Assembly (NCBI GenBank): GCA_910577315.1
Contig: CAJTME010000006.1
Span: 118,296-182,295, forward strand
Source of the DNA: an uncultured Muribaculaceae bacterium
GTDB taxonomy: Bacteria; Bacteroidota; Bacteroidia; Bacteroidales; Muribaculaceae
Reading direction: 5' to 3'
DNA: 64,000 bases
Positions 42,499 to 51,679 of this stretch are shown here, piece after piece (position 1 is the stretch's first letter; the number at the start of each line of letters is the position of its first letter). Position numbers and translations under genes: made by a program. The notes under the pieces were generated by a model, which worked only from the letters and a program-made list of their open reading frames with translations, did no database searches and was not told where the DNA came from.

Positions 42499-44887
42499 GC
42501 GTTGCATGTCGGCGGTGTGGATGCTGGCCATCGCCGGGGCCGCCATCGCCCAGAAGGTGACCGTCACGGCCACCGATGCCCCGGCCGAGACGGTGTTTGC
42601 CGAGCTCATGCGCCAGTCTGGCAAGAATTTCGTCTATCCCTCGGATTTGCTCAAGGGCATGAAGGTGAGCGTGACGGCAAAGGACGAGCCCCTGGGCAAG
42701 GTGCTCGGAAAGATGTTCCGTAATACCGATGTAAAGTGGAAAATCAAGAACAACAACGTCACCCTCACACGCCGCAAGAAGCGCCCCGCCCCAAAACCGC
42801 AGCCAGTAAGCCGCCTCACCGTCGACGGCTTCGAACCGGAAAAGGACGTGGAACAGCTCGAGGAAGTGGTCGTGGTGAGCTCGCGCAATAAATTCCTCGC
42901 GCACGAATCGCCCGAAATCGGCGGCTACAACCTCACGTCCTCCGAAATCAAGTCCACCCCGGTGGTGTTCGGCGAGAGCGACGTCATCAAGAGCCTCCAG
43001 CTTCAGCCCGGCGTTGCGGCCGGCACCGAGGCCATGGCGGGAATGTATGTCCATGGCGGCGACGCCGACGAAAACCTGTATATGCTCGACAACGTGCCGC
43101 TCTACCAGGTTAACCATTTCGGCGGCCTTTTCTCGGCGTTCAACACCGAGGCCATCCGCAATGTGGACTTCTACAAGTCGTCGTTCCCCGCGAAATACGA
43201 CGGTCGCCTGTCGTCGTTCATGGACGTGCACACCCGCGAGGGCGACCTGGAGCGTCACAGCGGATCGTTCCGCCTCGGGCTCACCTCGGGCGCGTTCAGT
43301 CTCAGCGGCCCCGTTTTCAAGGGCAAGACAACCTATTCGGTGGCATTGCGCCGCTCGTGGTACGAGGTGCTGTCGGTGCCGATTCTCGCGCTTGTCAACC
43401 ACCACAACGACGAGCACACCGACATCCGCTATGCTTTTATGGACGCCAATGCCAAGCTCAACCATCACTTCTCAGACCGTTCGATGGCCTTCGTCTCGTT
43501 CTACTATGGCGACGACCTGCTCCACGGCGGCACCGAGGACCGCTCCGACGCCTGGACAAGCGATGACAAGACCCACCTGCGCTGGGGCAACCTCGTGGCA
43601 TCGGCCGGATGGAACTATGTTGTGTCGCCCGTGATGTTCGCCGAGTTCACGGCGGCCTACACCCGCTTCTATTCCCGCATGACGCACGACTGGCTTGACG
43701 AAATTTACAACTACGGCGAAGTCACCTCGCGCTCGCACGACGTGGTCAAGTCCGACAACAACATCAACGACTGGATATTCCGCGCCAATTTCGACTGGCG
43801 CCCCGCCGCGGCCCACAAGGTGAACTTCGGTGCCGGATACACCCGCCACTCATTTCTGCCGTCGCGCACCGTCCGCACCTTCACTACCCTCGATTCCGAG
43901 AGTCAGGTGACCGACAGCGCCTGGACCTACCGCGCCAACGAGTTCAACCTCTATGCCGGCGACGACTGGACCCTCGGCCGCCACTGGCGCGTGAACGCCG
44001 GGGCGCATTTCAGCCTGTTCAACATCGACGGCCACACCCGCGCGGGCCTCTCGCCCAGGGCGTCGGTCAGGTACATCCCCGCCGACGGATGGGCCGTCAA
44101 GGCCTCGTACAGCCGGGCCTACCAGTACGTGCATCAGCTGTCGCAGAGCTTCATATCGCTGCCCACCGACCAATGGCTCCCTATCACGGGCGATTTCTCA
44201 CCGCAGCGTTCCGACAAGGTTTCGGCGGGAGTGTACTGGCTCCTCGGAGGCCGCTATTCCCTTTCGGCCGAGGGCTATTGGAAATGGCTGCACAACCTGA
44301 TTGACTACCGCGACGAGTATTACCTGCTGCCGCCCCAGCTGGCCTGGGACGCCCGCCTCACCGCAGGCCGCGGCACCGCGAAAGGACTCGACTTCAAGGT
44401 TGAGAAGGAAACCGGACGCGTGACAGGACATGTCAGCTACTCGCTGATGTGGGCCGACCGCACCTTCGCCGACCGAAACGGCGGCAAAACATATCCCGCG
44501 CGGTTTGACAACCGCCACAAGATAAACGTGGCGGTCAACTGGAAAATCAACGACCGCTGGGAGCTCAACGCCGCCTGGACCGGCATGAGCGGCAACCGCG
44601 TGACCTTTCCGACACAGATGTGGCAGGGGCCGAATGTCAACCAGATTATTTCTGAGGTTCCCCTGCGCACCGACCTCAACAATGCCAGGCTTCCGTTCTA
44701 CCACCGCCTCGACCTGGGCCTCACCCGCCACACCCGCCGCGGCTACTGGACCCTCAGCCTCTACAATGCATACTGCAACATGAACGTGGTGTCGCTGCGC
44801 AGGGGCGACCGCAACGGCCGCCCTGTGTTCCAGCAACTGCGCATGCTTCCGTTAATCCCCTCATTTTCCTACACATGGCTGTTTTGA
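42488..44887 (+). CDS. TonB-dependent receptor with N-terminal STN signalling domain
   Basis: A 799-residue outer-membrane receptor. After the signal peptide, the STN domain (about 25-95) shows PAETVFAELMRQSGKNFVYP and DEPLGKVLGKMFRNTDVKW. The plug follows (about 115-250: IKSLQLQPGVAAGTEAMAGM, VHGGDADENLYMLDNVPLY). A 22-strand barrel extends to the C-terminus, ending FSYTWLF. It would import an unknown ligand by TonB energy and signal to the anti-sigma protein. The ATG at 42488 overlaps the end of the anti-sigma gene; ATG 42491 is equally possible. Partner: the DUF4249 lipoprotein downstream, not a SusD. Confidence 0.93.
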   Translation: MMSKRCMSAVWMLAIAGAAIAQKVTVTATDAPAETVFAELMRQSGKNFVYPSDLLKGMKVSVTAKDEPLGKVLGKMFRNTDVKWKIKNNNVTLTRRKKRPAPKPQPVSRLTVDGFEPEKDVEQLEEVVVVSSRNKFLAHESPEIGGYNLTSSEIKSTPVVFGESDVIKSLQLQPGVAAGTEAMAGMYVHGGDADENLYMLDNVPLYQVNHFGGLFSAFNTEAIRNVDFYKSSFPAKYDGRLSSFMDVHTREGDLERHSGSFRLGLTSGAFSLSGPVFKGKTTYSVALRRSWYEVLSVPILALVNHHNDEHTDIRYAFMDANAKLNHHFSDRSMAFVSFYYGDDLLHGGTEDRSDAWTSDDKTHLRWGNLVASAGWNYVVSPVMFAEFTAAYTRFYSRMTHDWLDEIYNYGEVTSRSHDVVKSDNNINDWIFRANFDWRPAAAHKVNFGAGYTRHSFLPSRTVRTFTTLDSESQVTDSAWTYRANEFNLYAGDDWTLGRHWRVNAGAHFSLFNIDGHTRAGLSPRASVRYIPADGWAVKASYSRAYQYVHQLSQSFISLPTDQWLPITGDFSPQRSDKVSAGVYWLLGGRYSLSAEGYWKWLHNLIDYRDEYYLLPPQLAWDARLTAGRGTAKGLDFKVEKETGRVTGHVSYSLMWADRTFADRNGGKTYPARFDNRHKINVAVNWKINDRWELNAAWTGMSGNRVTFPTQMWQGPNVNQIISEVPLRTDLNNARLPFYHRLDLGLTRHTRRGYWTLSLYNAYCNMNVVSLRRGDRNGRPVFQQLRMLPLIPSFSYTWLF

Positions 44888-45858
44888 AACGATACATAAC
44901 ACTTTCTGCGCTGGCCGCATCGCTTGCGGGATGCTACACCGACTTCAATCCCGGCAATCCCGATGCCGAGGTGCTGTGCCTCAACTCGATGATTGTGGCG
45001 GGGCAGGGCGTCGAGATCGAACTGACCCACACATGGCTGTATTCCGACCCTCAGGCCGACATTTCGGTGGCCGATGCCTCCGTCTCGGTGAGTGTCAACG
45101 GCCACCCTGTCGATATTGACGCATACGTTCCCGCCCCGGGCGATGAGGTATATGTCGGGGCCGACAGCCGGCGCTATGGCCGCGCTGAGGCCCGTGTGAC
45201 CGTGCCCGCGGCGCCCGACGTCCGGCTGACCTCGCTCGACATAACCTCCTCGGCCAACGTCTGGCATGACGGCTTCGACCCCGATGCTCCGATTACCGAG
45301 GTGGGCGCGCGCATCAATGTCGACGCCGTTATAACCGTGCGCGACACTCCCGGCCATGACGATTACTATGAACTCACCACCGAGTGCCGCGCGCCCGAAG
45401 GCGTGGATATATGGGGCGGATTGCTCGATTACAACGCCGAACCCGTGTTTTCCGAGCACATCTCGGCCCTGGAGTCGGTCTTCGGCAGCGACGCCTATGG
45501 ATTCTCAGTATTCACCGACCGCCGCTTCTCAGGTAAATCCTATCAGCTGCATGTGAGGCTCAACGACATCCACTTCATCTGGTTTGACAACTTTGCCGAC
45601 ATGTCGCAGTATGACGGCACGCTGACCCTCACGGTAAGTTCCATCTCGAAAAGCCTCTACGACTGGTTCCTCTACGACTGGACGGCCTCAGACGGCATGC
45701 TGGGCATGCTTGGCGACATCGGCTTTGCCGAGACCCTGGTGGGATGCAGCAATGTGTCGAGCGGCGCCGGTGTGGTCAGTGCCAGGGCCGACGCCGTGAT
45801 TGAAATTGATTTGAAACCCTATATAACCGAAGCGCTCAATGAAGCTGAAAAAGAATGA
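44875..45858 (+). CDS. DUF4249 surface lipoprotein
   Basis: A 327-residue lipoprotein (signal MAVLKRYITLSALAASLAGC, lipid-bearing Cys20) matching DUF4249. Family-typical segments are VLCLNSMIVAGQGVEIELTH near 40 and VSVSVNGHPV near 75, forming Ig-like beta sheets. DUF4249 proteins regularly follow STN-TonB receptors in Bacteroidota and are thought to assist capture of the ligand at the surface; the ligand is unknown. It overlaps the receptor stop by 13 bases and its own end overlaps the next small gene by 20. Confidence 0.9.
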   Translation: MAVLKRYITLSALAASLAGCYTDFNPGNPDAEVLCLNSMIVAGQGVEIELTHTWLYSDPQADISVADASVSVSVNGHPVDIDAYVPAPGDEVYVGADSRRYGRAEARVTVPAAPDVRLTSLDITSSANVWHDGFDPDAPITEVGARINVDAVITVRDTPGHDDYYELTTECRAPEGVDIWGGLLDYNAEPVFSEHISALESVFGSDAYGFSVFTDRRFSGKSYQLHVRLNDIHFIWFDNFADMSQYDGTLTLTVSSISKSLYDWFLYDWTASDGMLGMLGDIGFAETLVGCSNVSSGAGVVSARADAVIEIDLKPYITEALNEAEKE

Positions 45859-45973
45859 TATTGCGGTGATTGTCGCGGCGGCTGTGTTGCTGCTAACGTC
45901 AGCCTGCGGACGCATGGTCTACAATCCTGCCAGCCCCACCGAGAAAGTCACCGTCACATTTCCTGTAAATTAA
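45839..45973 (+). CDS. Small lipoprotein, 44 residues
   Basis: A short frame from the ATG at 45839 to TAA at 45971-45973. It encodes a lysine-start signal (MKLKKNDIAVIVAAAVLLLTSAC) with an evident lipobox (TSAC, Cys23) and a 21-residue tail ending VTVTFPVN. It overlaps the DUF4249 stop by 20 bases, a usual spacing for coupled genes, and is followed 13 bases later by the outer-membrane protein gene. Function unknown; the combination of lipobox, overlap and position argues that it is real. Confidence 0.65.
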   Translation: MKLKKNDIAVIVAAAVLLLTSACGRMVYNPASPTEKVTVTFPVN

Positions 45974-45986
45974 GAGGACGTTTATT

Positions 45987-46568
45987 ATGAAGAAGAAAAA
46001 GTTTGCAATCATCGCCCTCGCGGCGCTCCTCGTCCCATCTGTCGCCGCACGTCAGCCCCAGCGCGGCTACCGGGGATTTGTCGATGCCGAATGGTCACGC
46101 TATTCCCGCCGCCTCACCGACTACGGCGGCTGGCATGAGAACCATTGGGGCGTGTCCACCGTCCACGGCTACCAGGTCATGCCGGAGCTTTTTGTCGGCG
46201 CTGGCGCCGCGCTCAACCGCAACGCGTGGCTCGGGTCGTGGTATCCCCGTCTGTTCGCCGACGTGCGCACCGACTTGAAGCTCGGCATCTTCACACCCTT
46301 TGCCGACTTGCGCGCCGGATGGACGCTGACCAGCGACGCAGGTTTCTATTTCAGCCCCACCGTCGGCTACCGTTTCAACTGGGGCCGTAAGTTCGGCATC
46401 AACCTCGGCGCAGGCATCACCGTCCAGTCCGTCAAATACTACGACGGCTATTACGATGACTCCTGGTACGACCCCGTCACTGGCGAGTTCGACACAGGCT
46501 ACATCCAGGCGAACACCGTCCGTTCGGCAAAATGCACCTTCACCCTGCGGCTGGGGTTTGATTTTTAG
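45987..46568 (+). CDS. Outer-membrane beta-barrel protein, 193 residues
   Basis: A secreted protein (signal MKKKKFAIIALAALLVPSVA) whose mature part alternates aromatic and polar residues in short strands (GYRGFVDAEWSRYSRRL, FYFSPTVGYRFNWGRKFG) and ends in LRLGFDF, the terminal Phe typical of outer-membrane barrels. About eight strands fit the length. It is probably part of the sigma-controlled TonB unit. No specific function is recognised. Confidence 0.75.
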   Translation: MKKKKFAIIALAALLVPSVAARQPQRGYRGFVDAEWSRYSRRLTDYGGWHENHWGVSTVHGYQVMPELFVGAGAALNRNAWLGSWYPRLFADVRTDLKLGIFTPFADLRAGWTLTSDAGFYFSPTVGYRFNWGRKFGINLGAGITVQSVKYYDGYYDDSWYDPVTGEFDTGYIQANTVRSAKCTFTLRLGFDF

Positions 46569-46618
46569 CTACCCTAAGCAGGTTTCAATGCCCGCTTAAG
46601 ACTAAATAAGTTAAATTG

Positions 46619-46650
46619 CTTGACTTGCAGCCTCTTTTTGGTTAACTTTG
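46619..46650 (+). promoter_or_regulatory. Promoter giving a probable leaderless mRNA
   Basis: CTTG at 46619-46622 (one mismatch), a 20-base spacer and TAACTTTG at 46643-46650. The ATG of the next gene starts at 46655, where transcription itself should begin. Confidence 0.65.
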
Positions 46651-46654
46651 TGGT

Positions 46655-47434
46655 ATGAAACACGCTGTTCTGCTGACGATTGCCCTGACTCTCTCCCAGG
46701 CGCTGATGGCCCGGGAGGAGGTGGTTGACACCCTTTTCGCGCCCTCCGAGGTCCCGCCCGCCGGTGTTTTCATGCCAGGCAACGCCTTGCCGAATCCCAC
46801 CGGTGTCGCAACCACGCCGTTTTATGAAGCGCCCGGCGGGTTCGTGCCCTCCCGCCCGGCCTCCTATTCCCTGCCCCCGATCTCGCCCGGCACCATTGCC
46901 GTGTGGACCGGCGGTTATGCCGGCGCCTACATGGGGCGCGAATCGTTGCCTGGACTGGGTGGCGTGGAGAGCGGAATGTTGGCCGTGAGGCAGACGGCGG
47001 GAAACTTCACCGCCGAACTTTACGGCTCAGCCGTGAAATATGGCTATTACCGCGGATTGCAGACCTCGTGGGGCTTCGGCGGCTCGCTCAGCTACCGCTT
47101 CTCCGACCGCCTGAGCCTGACGATGTTCGGCAGCTACTACACCAAGACCAGGCCCATGCCCCCCGCGATGGCCGGCTATGTCAACGTGCCACGGTTCGGG
47201 GGATACGCCGACATCACCCTGTCCGACCGCTGGGGCGTGGAGGTCGGCGCCCAGACCTACCATTCGCTCAGTTCATCGCATTGGGAAGTTGTCCCGATTG
47301 TCAAGCCATATTACAGGATAAACAAAAAAGCAACCATAGGCATTGACGTCGGCGGCATAGTCTACGAACTGCTGAAATCGGCGCGCGGCTACTCTCCCGG
47401 CAATCCCACAATCGGGCCGCCCATCGGCCACTGA
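46655..47434 (+). CDS. Outer-membrane beta-barrel protein, 259 residues
   Basis: A secreted protein with signal MKHAVLLTIALTLSQALMA. After a Pro-rich stretch (residues 30-80) the remainder has barrel-like strands with Gly/Tyr/Phe alternation (TAELYGSAVKYGYYRG, LSLTMFGSYYTKTR, GYADITLSDRWGVEVG). No domain was recognised; similar proteins are common hypothetical outer-membrane proteins in Bacteroidales. It has its own promoter and shares a terminator with the convergent B12 operon. Confidence 0.72.
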   Translation: MKHAVLLTIALTLSQALMAREEVVDTLFAPSEVPPAGVFMPGNALPNPTGVATTPFYEAPGGFVPSRPASYSLPPISPGTIAVWTGGYAGAYMGRESLPGLGGVESGMLAVRQTAGNFTAELYGSAVKYGYYRGLQTSWGFGGSLSYRFSDRLSLTMFGSYYTKTRPMPPAMAGYVNVPRFGGYADITLSDRWGVEVGAQTYHSLSSSHWEVVPIVKPYYRINKKATIGIDVGGIVYELLKSARGYSPGNPTIGPPIGH

Positions 47435-47449
47435 CTATCCCTGCGGACA

Positions 47450-47496
47450 AAAAAATCGACCGTGACCCTATAAGTGGGTAAACGGTCGTTTTTTTA
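47450..47496. terminator. Bidirectional intrinsic terminator
   Basis: Stem CGACCGT (47457-47463) with ACGGTCG (47482-47488), plus an inner ACCC/GGGT pair. Seven T follow on the + strand (47489-47495), and on the - strand the mirror-image A run (47450-47455) gives a T run. It ends the + strand outer-membrane protein gene and the - strand B12 operon. Confidence 0.92.
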
Positions 47497-47517
47497 AGTG
47501 AGAGGATTTAAGTAAGC

Positions 47518-48891
47518 TTATCGTATGACTTTTTTCTTTGTTCCCGATGGGGAGCGGAAGATGTATAGTCCGGGAACGACAGCCGAGGGGTCGAAACCGG
47601 CTTCGGGGCCGTGATACACCACCGTGCCGTCGAGTGCGACCACCGTCAGCGCTCCGTCGGTTGCTGCGCCAAATGCGGGGACGATGCCGTCGGTGCTGCC
47701 GTTGGCCGCGGGGAACACGGGCAGCGACGGGAACCAGTAGTTCTCAACCATGGCATAGTCGCGGATTATGTCGCCCGAGGCCGTGCAGCGGCGGGTGATG
47801 TAGGTCTGAGAACTGAAATCATGATACAGCGACATGTAAATCTCGTCGGTGGTGGGATGAAGTCGCATCGAGCACCCGTAAAGTTTCCAGTTGGCGCCTT
47901 CCTCGGCCAGGTCCATGATTTTGGTGAGGGTGGCCGTGTCGATGTCGTAGCGGAAAATTTTCTGTCCCGAGAACCACGAGTTGGCGCCCCCGCTCCAGTA
48001 GAGGGAATTGGTCACTGACGACGCGCAGAACGAGTCGGGTGTCCACGCATACCATGAGTTTGACGGTGGATACATGCCCTCGGGCACGGCGATGTTTTCC
48101 GTGGCGAGCGTCAGCGGGTCCACCTTGACGATATAGGGCAGCGTCTGTCCCTGGCCGTTGGTGTTCTTGGCCACGCTGAGCCACACCGAGCCGTCCTTGG
48201 CCTTCACCACCGAGCCGATGCCGGCCCCGTCGGCCACGCATGTCATGGCCACGGTGGCCGTGACCTTGTCCTGCGAGGGGTCGATGACCAGAAGCCCGGC
48301 TTCCTGATGCGCCACGAATATGCGCCCCGAGGCCTCGACCATCGAGCCGCACTGACCCTTGTAGAGGTTGCCTGGAGTCGAGTTGGCAGTGCCTTCGACC
48401 TGTCCGGTCACCTCATAGGTGTCGAGGTCGAGAATCCACACGCCGTTCGAGGTCGAGATGTAGCCCTTGTGGCTGTCGACGCCGATGAATCCGCGTCCGT
48501 CGCACTGCGCGCCCGAGGGGTCGATGAGAGCCGACTGATGGAGTATTTTCATCGTTGCCGCGTCGGCCACGGTGATGCGGCCACCCTGGATGGTGGCGCC
48601 GGGATCCTTGTCCTGCTTTGCGATGAGATAGAAGCGGCCGTCCCAGATGGCGCCGTACTGGTTGGTGCAGCCGAGTTCCATGCCCGGATTCTCGGACTGG
48701 ATGACGCGGTAGTGCCAGTAATTGCCCTCGGGGTCGTCGGGAAGGAGATAGTTGACCGTCGAATTCTGATGGCCGTACCAGTCCTCGTTGATGATGAAAA
48801 CGCCCTGCGAATAGTCAATATCTCCCGCCGCAGCGGCCTGAGCCGCCGCGGACAGGAGGATTGAACACATGAAAAGAATGGGTCGTGTCAT
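47518..48891 (-). CDS. DUF5074 beta-propeller protein with T9SS C-terminus
   Basis: A 457-residue secreted protein (signal MTRPILFMCSILLSAAAQAAAA). Most of it (about 25-385) is a DUF5074 YncE-like propeller: GVFIINEDWYGHQNSTVNYL, GRITVADAATMKILHQSAL, GVWILDLDTYEVTGQVEG. The last 70 residues are a sorting-type domain ending KKKVIR. It is the last gene of the riboswitch-controlled B12 operon and overlaps its upstream neighbour by ATGA. Relation to BtuG (also a propeller) suggests binding of cobalamin or a precursor outside the cell; this is inference. Confidence 0.85.
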   Translation of the reverse strand: MTRPILFMCSILLSAAAQAAAAGDIDYSQGVFIINEDWYGHQNSTVNYLLPDDPEGNYWHYRVIQSENPGMELGCTNQYGAIWDGRFYLIAKQDKDPGATIQGGRITVADAATMKILHQSALIDPSGAQCDGRGFIGVDSHKGYISTSNGVWILDLDTYEVTGQVEGTANSTPGNLYKGQCGSMVEASGRIFVAHQEAGLLVIDPSQDKVTATVAMTCVADGAGIGSVVKAKDGSVWLSVAKNTNGQGQTLPYIVKVDPLTLATENIAVPEGMYPPSNSWYAWTPDSFCASSVTNSLYWSGGANSWFSGQKIFRYDIDTATLTKIMDLAEEGANWKLYGCSMRLHPTTDEIYMSLYHDFSSQTYITRRCTASGDIIRDYAMVENYWFPSLPVFPAANGSTDGIVPAFGAATDGALTVVALDGTVVYHGPEAGFDPSAVVPGLYIFRSPSGTKKKVIR

Positions 48892-51641
48892 CGGATGATT
48901 ACTTTGGAGGTGCTGTTGTCGCTGCCGGCCACAAGGTAGATGCCGGGAGTGAGGCCGAGCGATTCAGCTTCGGAGGCTGCCTGGCCCTTGAACGATGCCA
49001 CACGGATGCCGGCTGCGTCGTAGACGGTGTAGGTTACGTCGGTGGCGATTTCGGCTGAGGTCACGCCCGAGGGATCCTTCACTGAGACGGTGATGTCCTT
49101 CGAGGTCACGCGTCCGTTGGATTCGGCCACGAGGGTGAATGTATGTGTGCCGGCAGCCAGCGGAGCGGCGGTGAGGGTCTTGCCGTCGAGGGTGATTTTG
49201 GCTGCCTTGACGGGCGAAACCTCGTCGGCATAGGCCGCGGGTGCTTCGGCCAGCGACAGGGTGATGTTGCAATCGTGGTTGTCGGCGTCGGTCACATAGT
49301 CGGTGAGGTCAACGGTATAGGGGTCGCGGTTGATGTTGAGCTCGAAGTCGCTGAGGGCAATTTCGGCGGCATGTTTGTCAGGGAGGATGGGGGTGCCGGG
49401 GAACCACCAGTATTCGGGCAAGTGGATGCGGTGTTTAACCTCTCCGGTGGTGGCGTCGATGAAGTGATACCAGTTCTGAAGAGCGGCTGCTCCGAATCCG
49501 GGGACAGTAGCGAATACGTATGTGTCGGTGCGGTCGTCGTAGATGGGTGCGCCATATCCGCCGCCGTAGGTGACGCCGTCGACGGTCGAAACATGGGTGT
49601 AGACCGGGGTGAGGGTCGAGGGATCCTCAACCTCGTCGAGGTTCCAGCGGTAGAGGGTGCCGGCGTTGCCGTTGTAGTTGGCTACGCCCCACAGGAGAAC
49701 GTTCTCTTTGGTCGACGTCATGAGGTTGCCGGGGCGCCACGAGCCTGACGAGCACCCGATTGAACCCGGGATGGAGTATTCCTGGCCGACTTCGAGGGTG
49801 GTGGGGTCGATGGGGGTCAGTGTGTTGGTGCAGCCAATCCACACGCGGCCGTCCTTGCTCTGCGTCACCGACTGGATTTTGGTGGCGGCGATGCTCTTGA
49901 CCACTTGGTCGGTCTCGGTGTCGATGATTACAAGGCCGGTGCCGATGTTGGCGGCGAATACATATTTGCCTGCCTTGATCATGTCGCCGATTTGGCCGCT
50001 GCGCGAAAGTGTTATGCCGGCGATGTCGGCGTCGGCGATGGTGATGTCGTCAAGGTTCATCACGCGGATGCCTTTGGTGGTGCCGAGATAGACTTTCGAG
50101 GGTGTGACGCCTACACAGCTGCGTCCGTCACCGCCGATTTCATCAATCGCGCCGATATGCTTGAAGGTGCTTGCATCGAACACCACCACGCGGCCGCCGC
50201 TCTTGAGCGGACGGGTGTCGCCGTTGTCCCATGCCTGTTTTGACATGATTACATATTTGCCTGCATAGCAGATGCCCGAGCATGAAGTTGCGCCGAAGGC
50301 CATGTTGCCGTTCTGGTTGCCGTAGGCGCGGTAATATACCTTGCCGTCGGTGTCGATGTAGTTAAGCGAACCGCTGGTGTGGGTGAACCATTCTTCGTTG
50401 AGGAACACCAGGCCGTCCTCGAAGCTTTCGGGACGGTCGTTGGGATCGACGTCCTTGACGCGAACGGTGTAGGTGCCGTACACTTTGCCGTTCTTGTCGG
50501 TGAGGGTCATGGCGGTCTCGCCGGCGGCGTGGGCCACCACGGCGTTCACGCTGGCATAGAGGGTGGCAACCTGCTCGTCTGCGAAAGTCACGGCATAACC
50601 GGCGAAATCGGCGTTGGCGGGCTCGTAGACGGGCTTGAGGATGAATGTGCCCATATTGTCAATCTCAATCACGCCGTCGGGTTCGATGCCCTCGAGGGTG
50701 ATGTTTTCCAGCGGGTGGGCCACGATGGTTGAAACTTTCGAGTAGCTGTCGCCGTAGACGCGCTTGACGGTCATTTTGCCGTCGCCCCAGTCCTTGCGTA
50801 TGTTGAGGTAGGGGCGGGTCAGGGCTTCGACAGGTGAGGACACCGAGAGGCGGTAAGTCATGCCGCCTTTTGCGCCGTTGGCCACATAGGCCGAATAGGG
50901 AGCTGACGAGAGGAGGTTGCCGTCGAGGTCATAAACCTCGCCTGCGATGCCTGCGCCATAGAGATACTGGGTGTCGTCGCACAGGTTGGCGATCATGGGG
51001 AAGTAGGCCATCGTGCCGTCGGCGGTGTTGATGACACATTCGTCGAGGGTCCAGACGCCCTGCTGGTCGGCGGGACGCAGGTAGAAGGTGTAGGGAGCTT
51101 CCGACGGGGCGGTGGCGTCGACCGGACAGTATTCAAGGATTATTGCGTCACCGGGGTTTACGGGAGTGTCTTCGGTGGCAAGCTCGCCGTTGACGAAGAA
51201 CTTCCATACTTCTTTATTGCTGTTCACTTTCCAGTGGTCGTATGCGCTCGAACCCACGGCGTCGGCATAGTCGCTTTCGGCTTTTGCAATGCCTTCGGTC
51301 ATGGCGAGGGCGTTTGCGCCTATGGTGACGGCGGCCGAGTTATCGCCGTTGGTGTCGAAGCCGAAAGCCACAAGCTGGCTGCCGCTTTCAAGGGCATAGA
51401 ACCTCGAATCCTCGCGCAGGGCCGTGGTGATTATCTCGGCAACGGTAGCTTCCGTTTCAAAGCGGACACCCTCGGCGAGGTTGTCCATCGCCACCTCGTC
51501 GCCCCAGCGGAGGGTAAGGGTGACGGTATTGTCGCCGGTGCCTACCTCGTTCATCAGCGGAGCCTGGGGAGATGCACACCATGCCTCGGGCGTCAGGGCA
51601 GCCGAGGCAACGAAGGTGGCCAGAAGTAATGAATGTTTCAT
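48888..51641 (-). CDS. DUF4430 / DUF5074 fusion protein with T9SS C-terminus
   Basis: A 917-residue secreted protein. Signal MKHSLLLATFVASAALTPEAWC. A DUF4430 domain at about 38-172 (VAEIITTALREDSRFYAL, WKFFVNGELATEDTPVNPGD) resembles the C-terminal domain of intrinsic factor and transcobalamin. A second beta region follows (180-400), then a DUF5074 propeller (about 405-745, LVFLNEEWFTHTSGSLNYID), an Ig-like segment (755-850) and a T9SS type A sorting domain ending SKVIIR. In a B12 operon the domain set suggests extracellular corrinoid capture. It lies 38 bases after the 319-residue gene. Confidence 0.85.
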   Translation of the reverse strand: MKHSLLLATFVASAALTPEAWCASPQAPLMNEVGTGDNTVTLTLRWGDEVAMDNLAEGVRFETEATVAEIITTALREDSRFYALESGSQLVAFGFDTNGDNSAAVTIGANALAMTEGIAKAESDYADAVGSSAYDHWKVNSNKEVWKFFVNGELATEDTPVNPGDAIILEYCPVDATAPSEAPYTFYLRPADQQGVWTLDECVINTADGTMAYFPMIANLCDDTQYLYGAGIAGEVYDLDGNLLSSAPYSAYVANGAKGGMTYRLSVSSPVEALTRPYLNIRKDWGDGKMTVKRVYGDSYSKVSTIVAHPLENITLEGIEPDGVIEIDNMGTFILKPVYEPANADFAGYAVTFADEQVATLYASVNAVVAHAAGETAMTLTDKNGKVYGTYTVRVKDVDPNDRPESFEDGLVFLNEEWFTHTSGSLNYIDTDGKVYYRAYGNQNGNMAFGATSCSGICYAGKYVIMSKQAWDNGDTRPLKSGGRVVVFDASTFKHIGAIDEIGGDGRSCVGVTPSKVYLGTTKGIRVMNLDDITIADADIAGITLSRSGQIGDMIKAGKYVFAANIGTGLVIIDTETDQVVKSIAATKIQSVTQSKDGRVWIGCTNTLTPIDPTTLEVGQEYSIPGSIGCSSGSWRPGNLMTSTKENVLLWGVANYNGNAGTLYRWNLDEVEDPSTLTPVYTHVSTVDGVTYGGGYGAPIYDDRTDTYVFATVPGFGAAALQNWYHFIDATTGEVKHRIHLPEYWWFPGTPILPDKHAAEIALSDFELNINRDPYTVDLTDYVTDADNHDCNITLSLAEAPAAYADEVSPVKAAKITLDGKTLTAAPLAAGTHTFTLVAESNGRVTSKDITVSVKDPSGVTSAEIATDVTYTVYDAAGIRVASFKGQAASEAESLGLTPGIYLVAGSDNSTSKVIIR

Positions 51642-51679
51642 GATGATTGGTGTTGGTTAGTAAAGGTGTATTGGTGATT

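Noticed and set aside
42043..45973. SusC/SusD-type polysaccharide utilisation locus
   Set aside because: No SusD-like gene is present; the receptor partner is DUF4249 and the nearby amylase is a separate transcription unit on the opposite strand.
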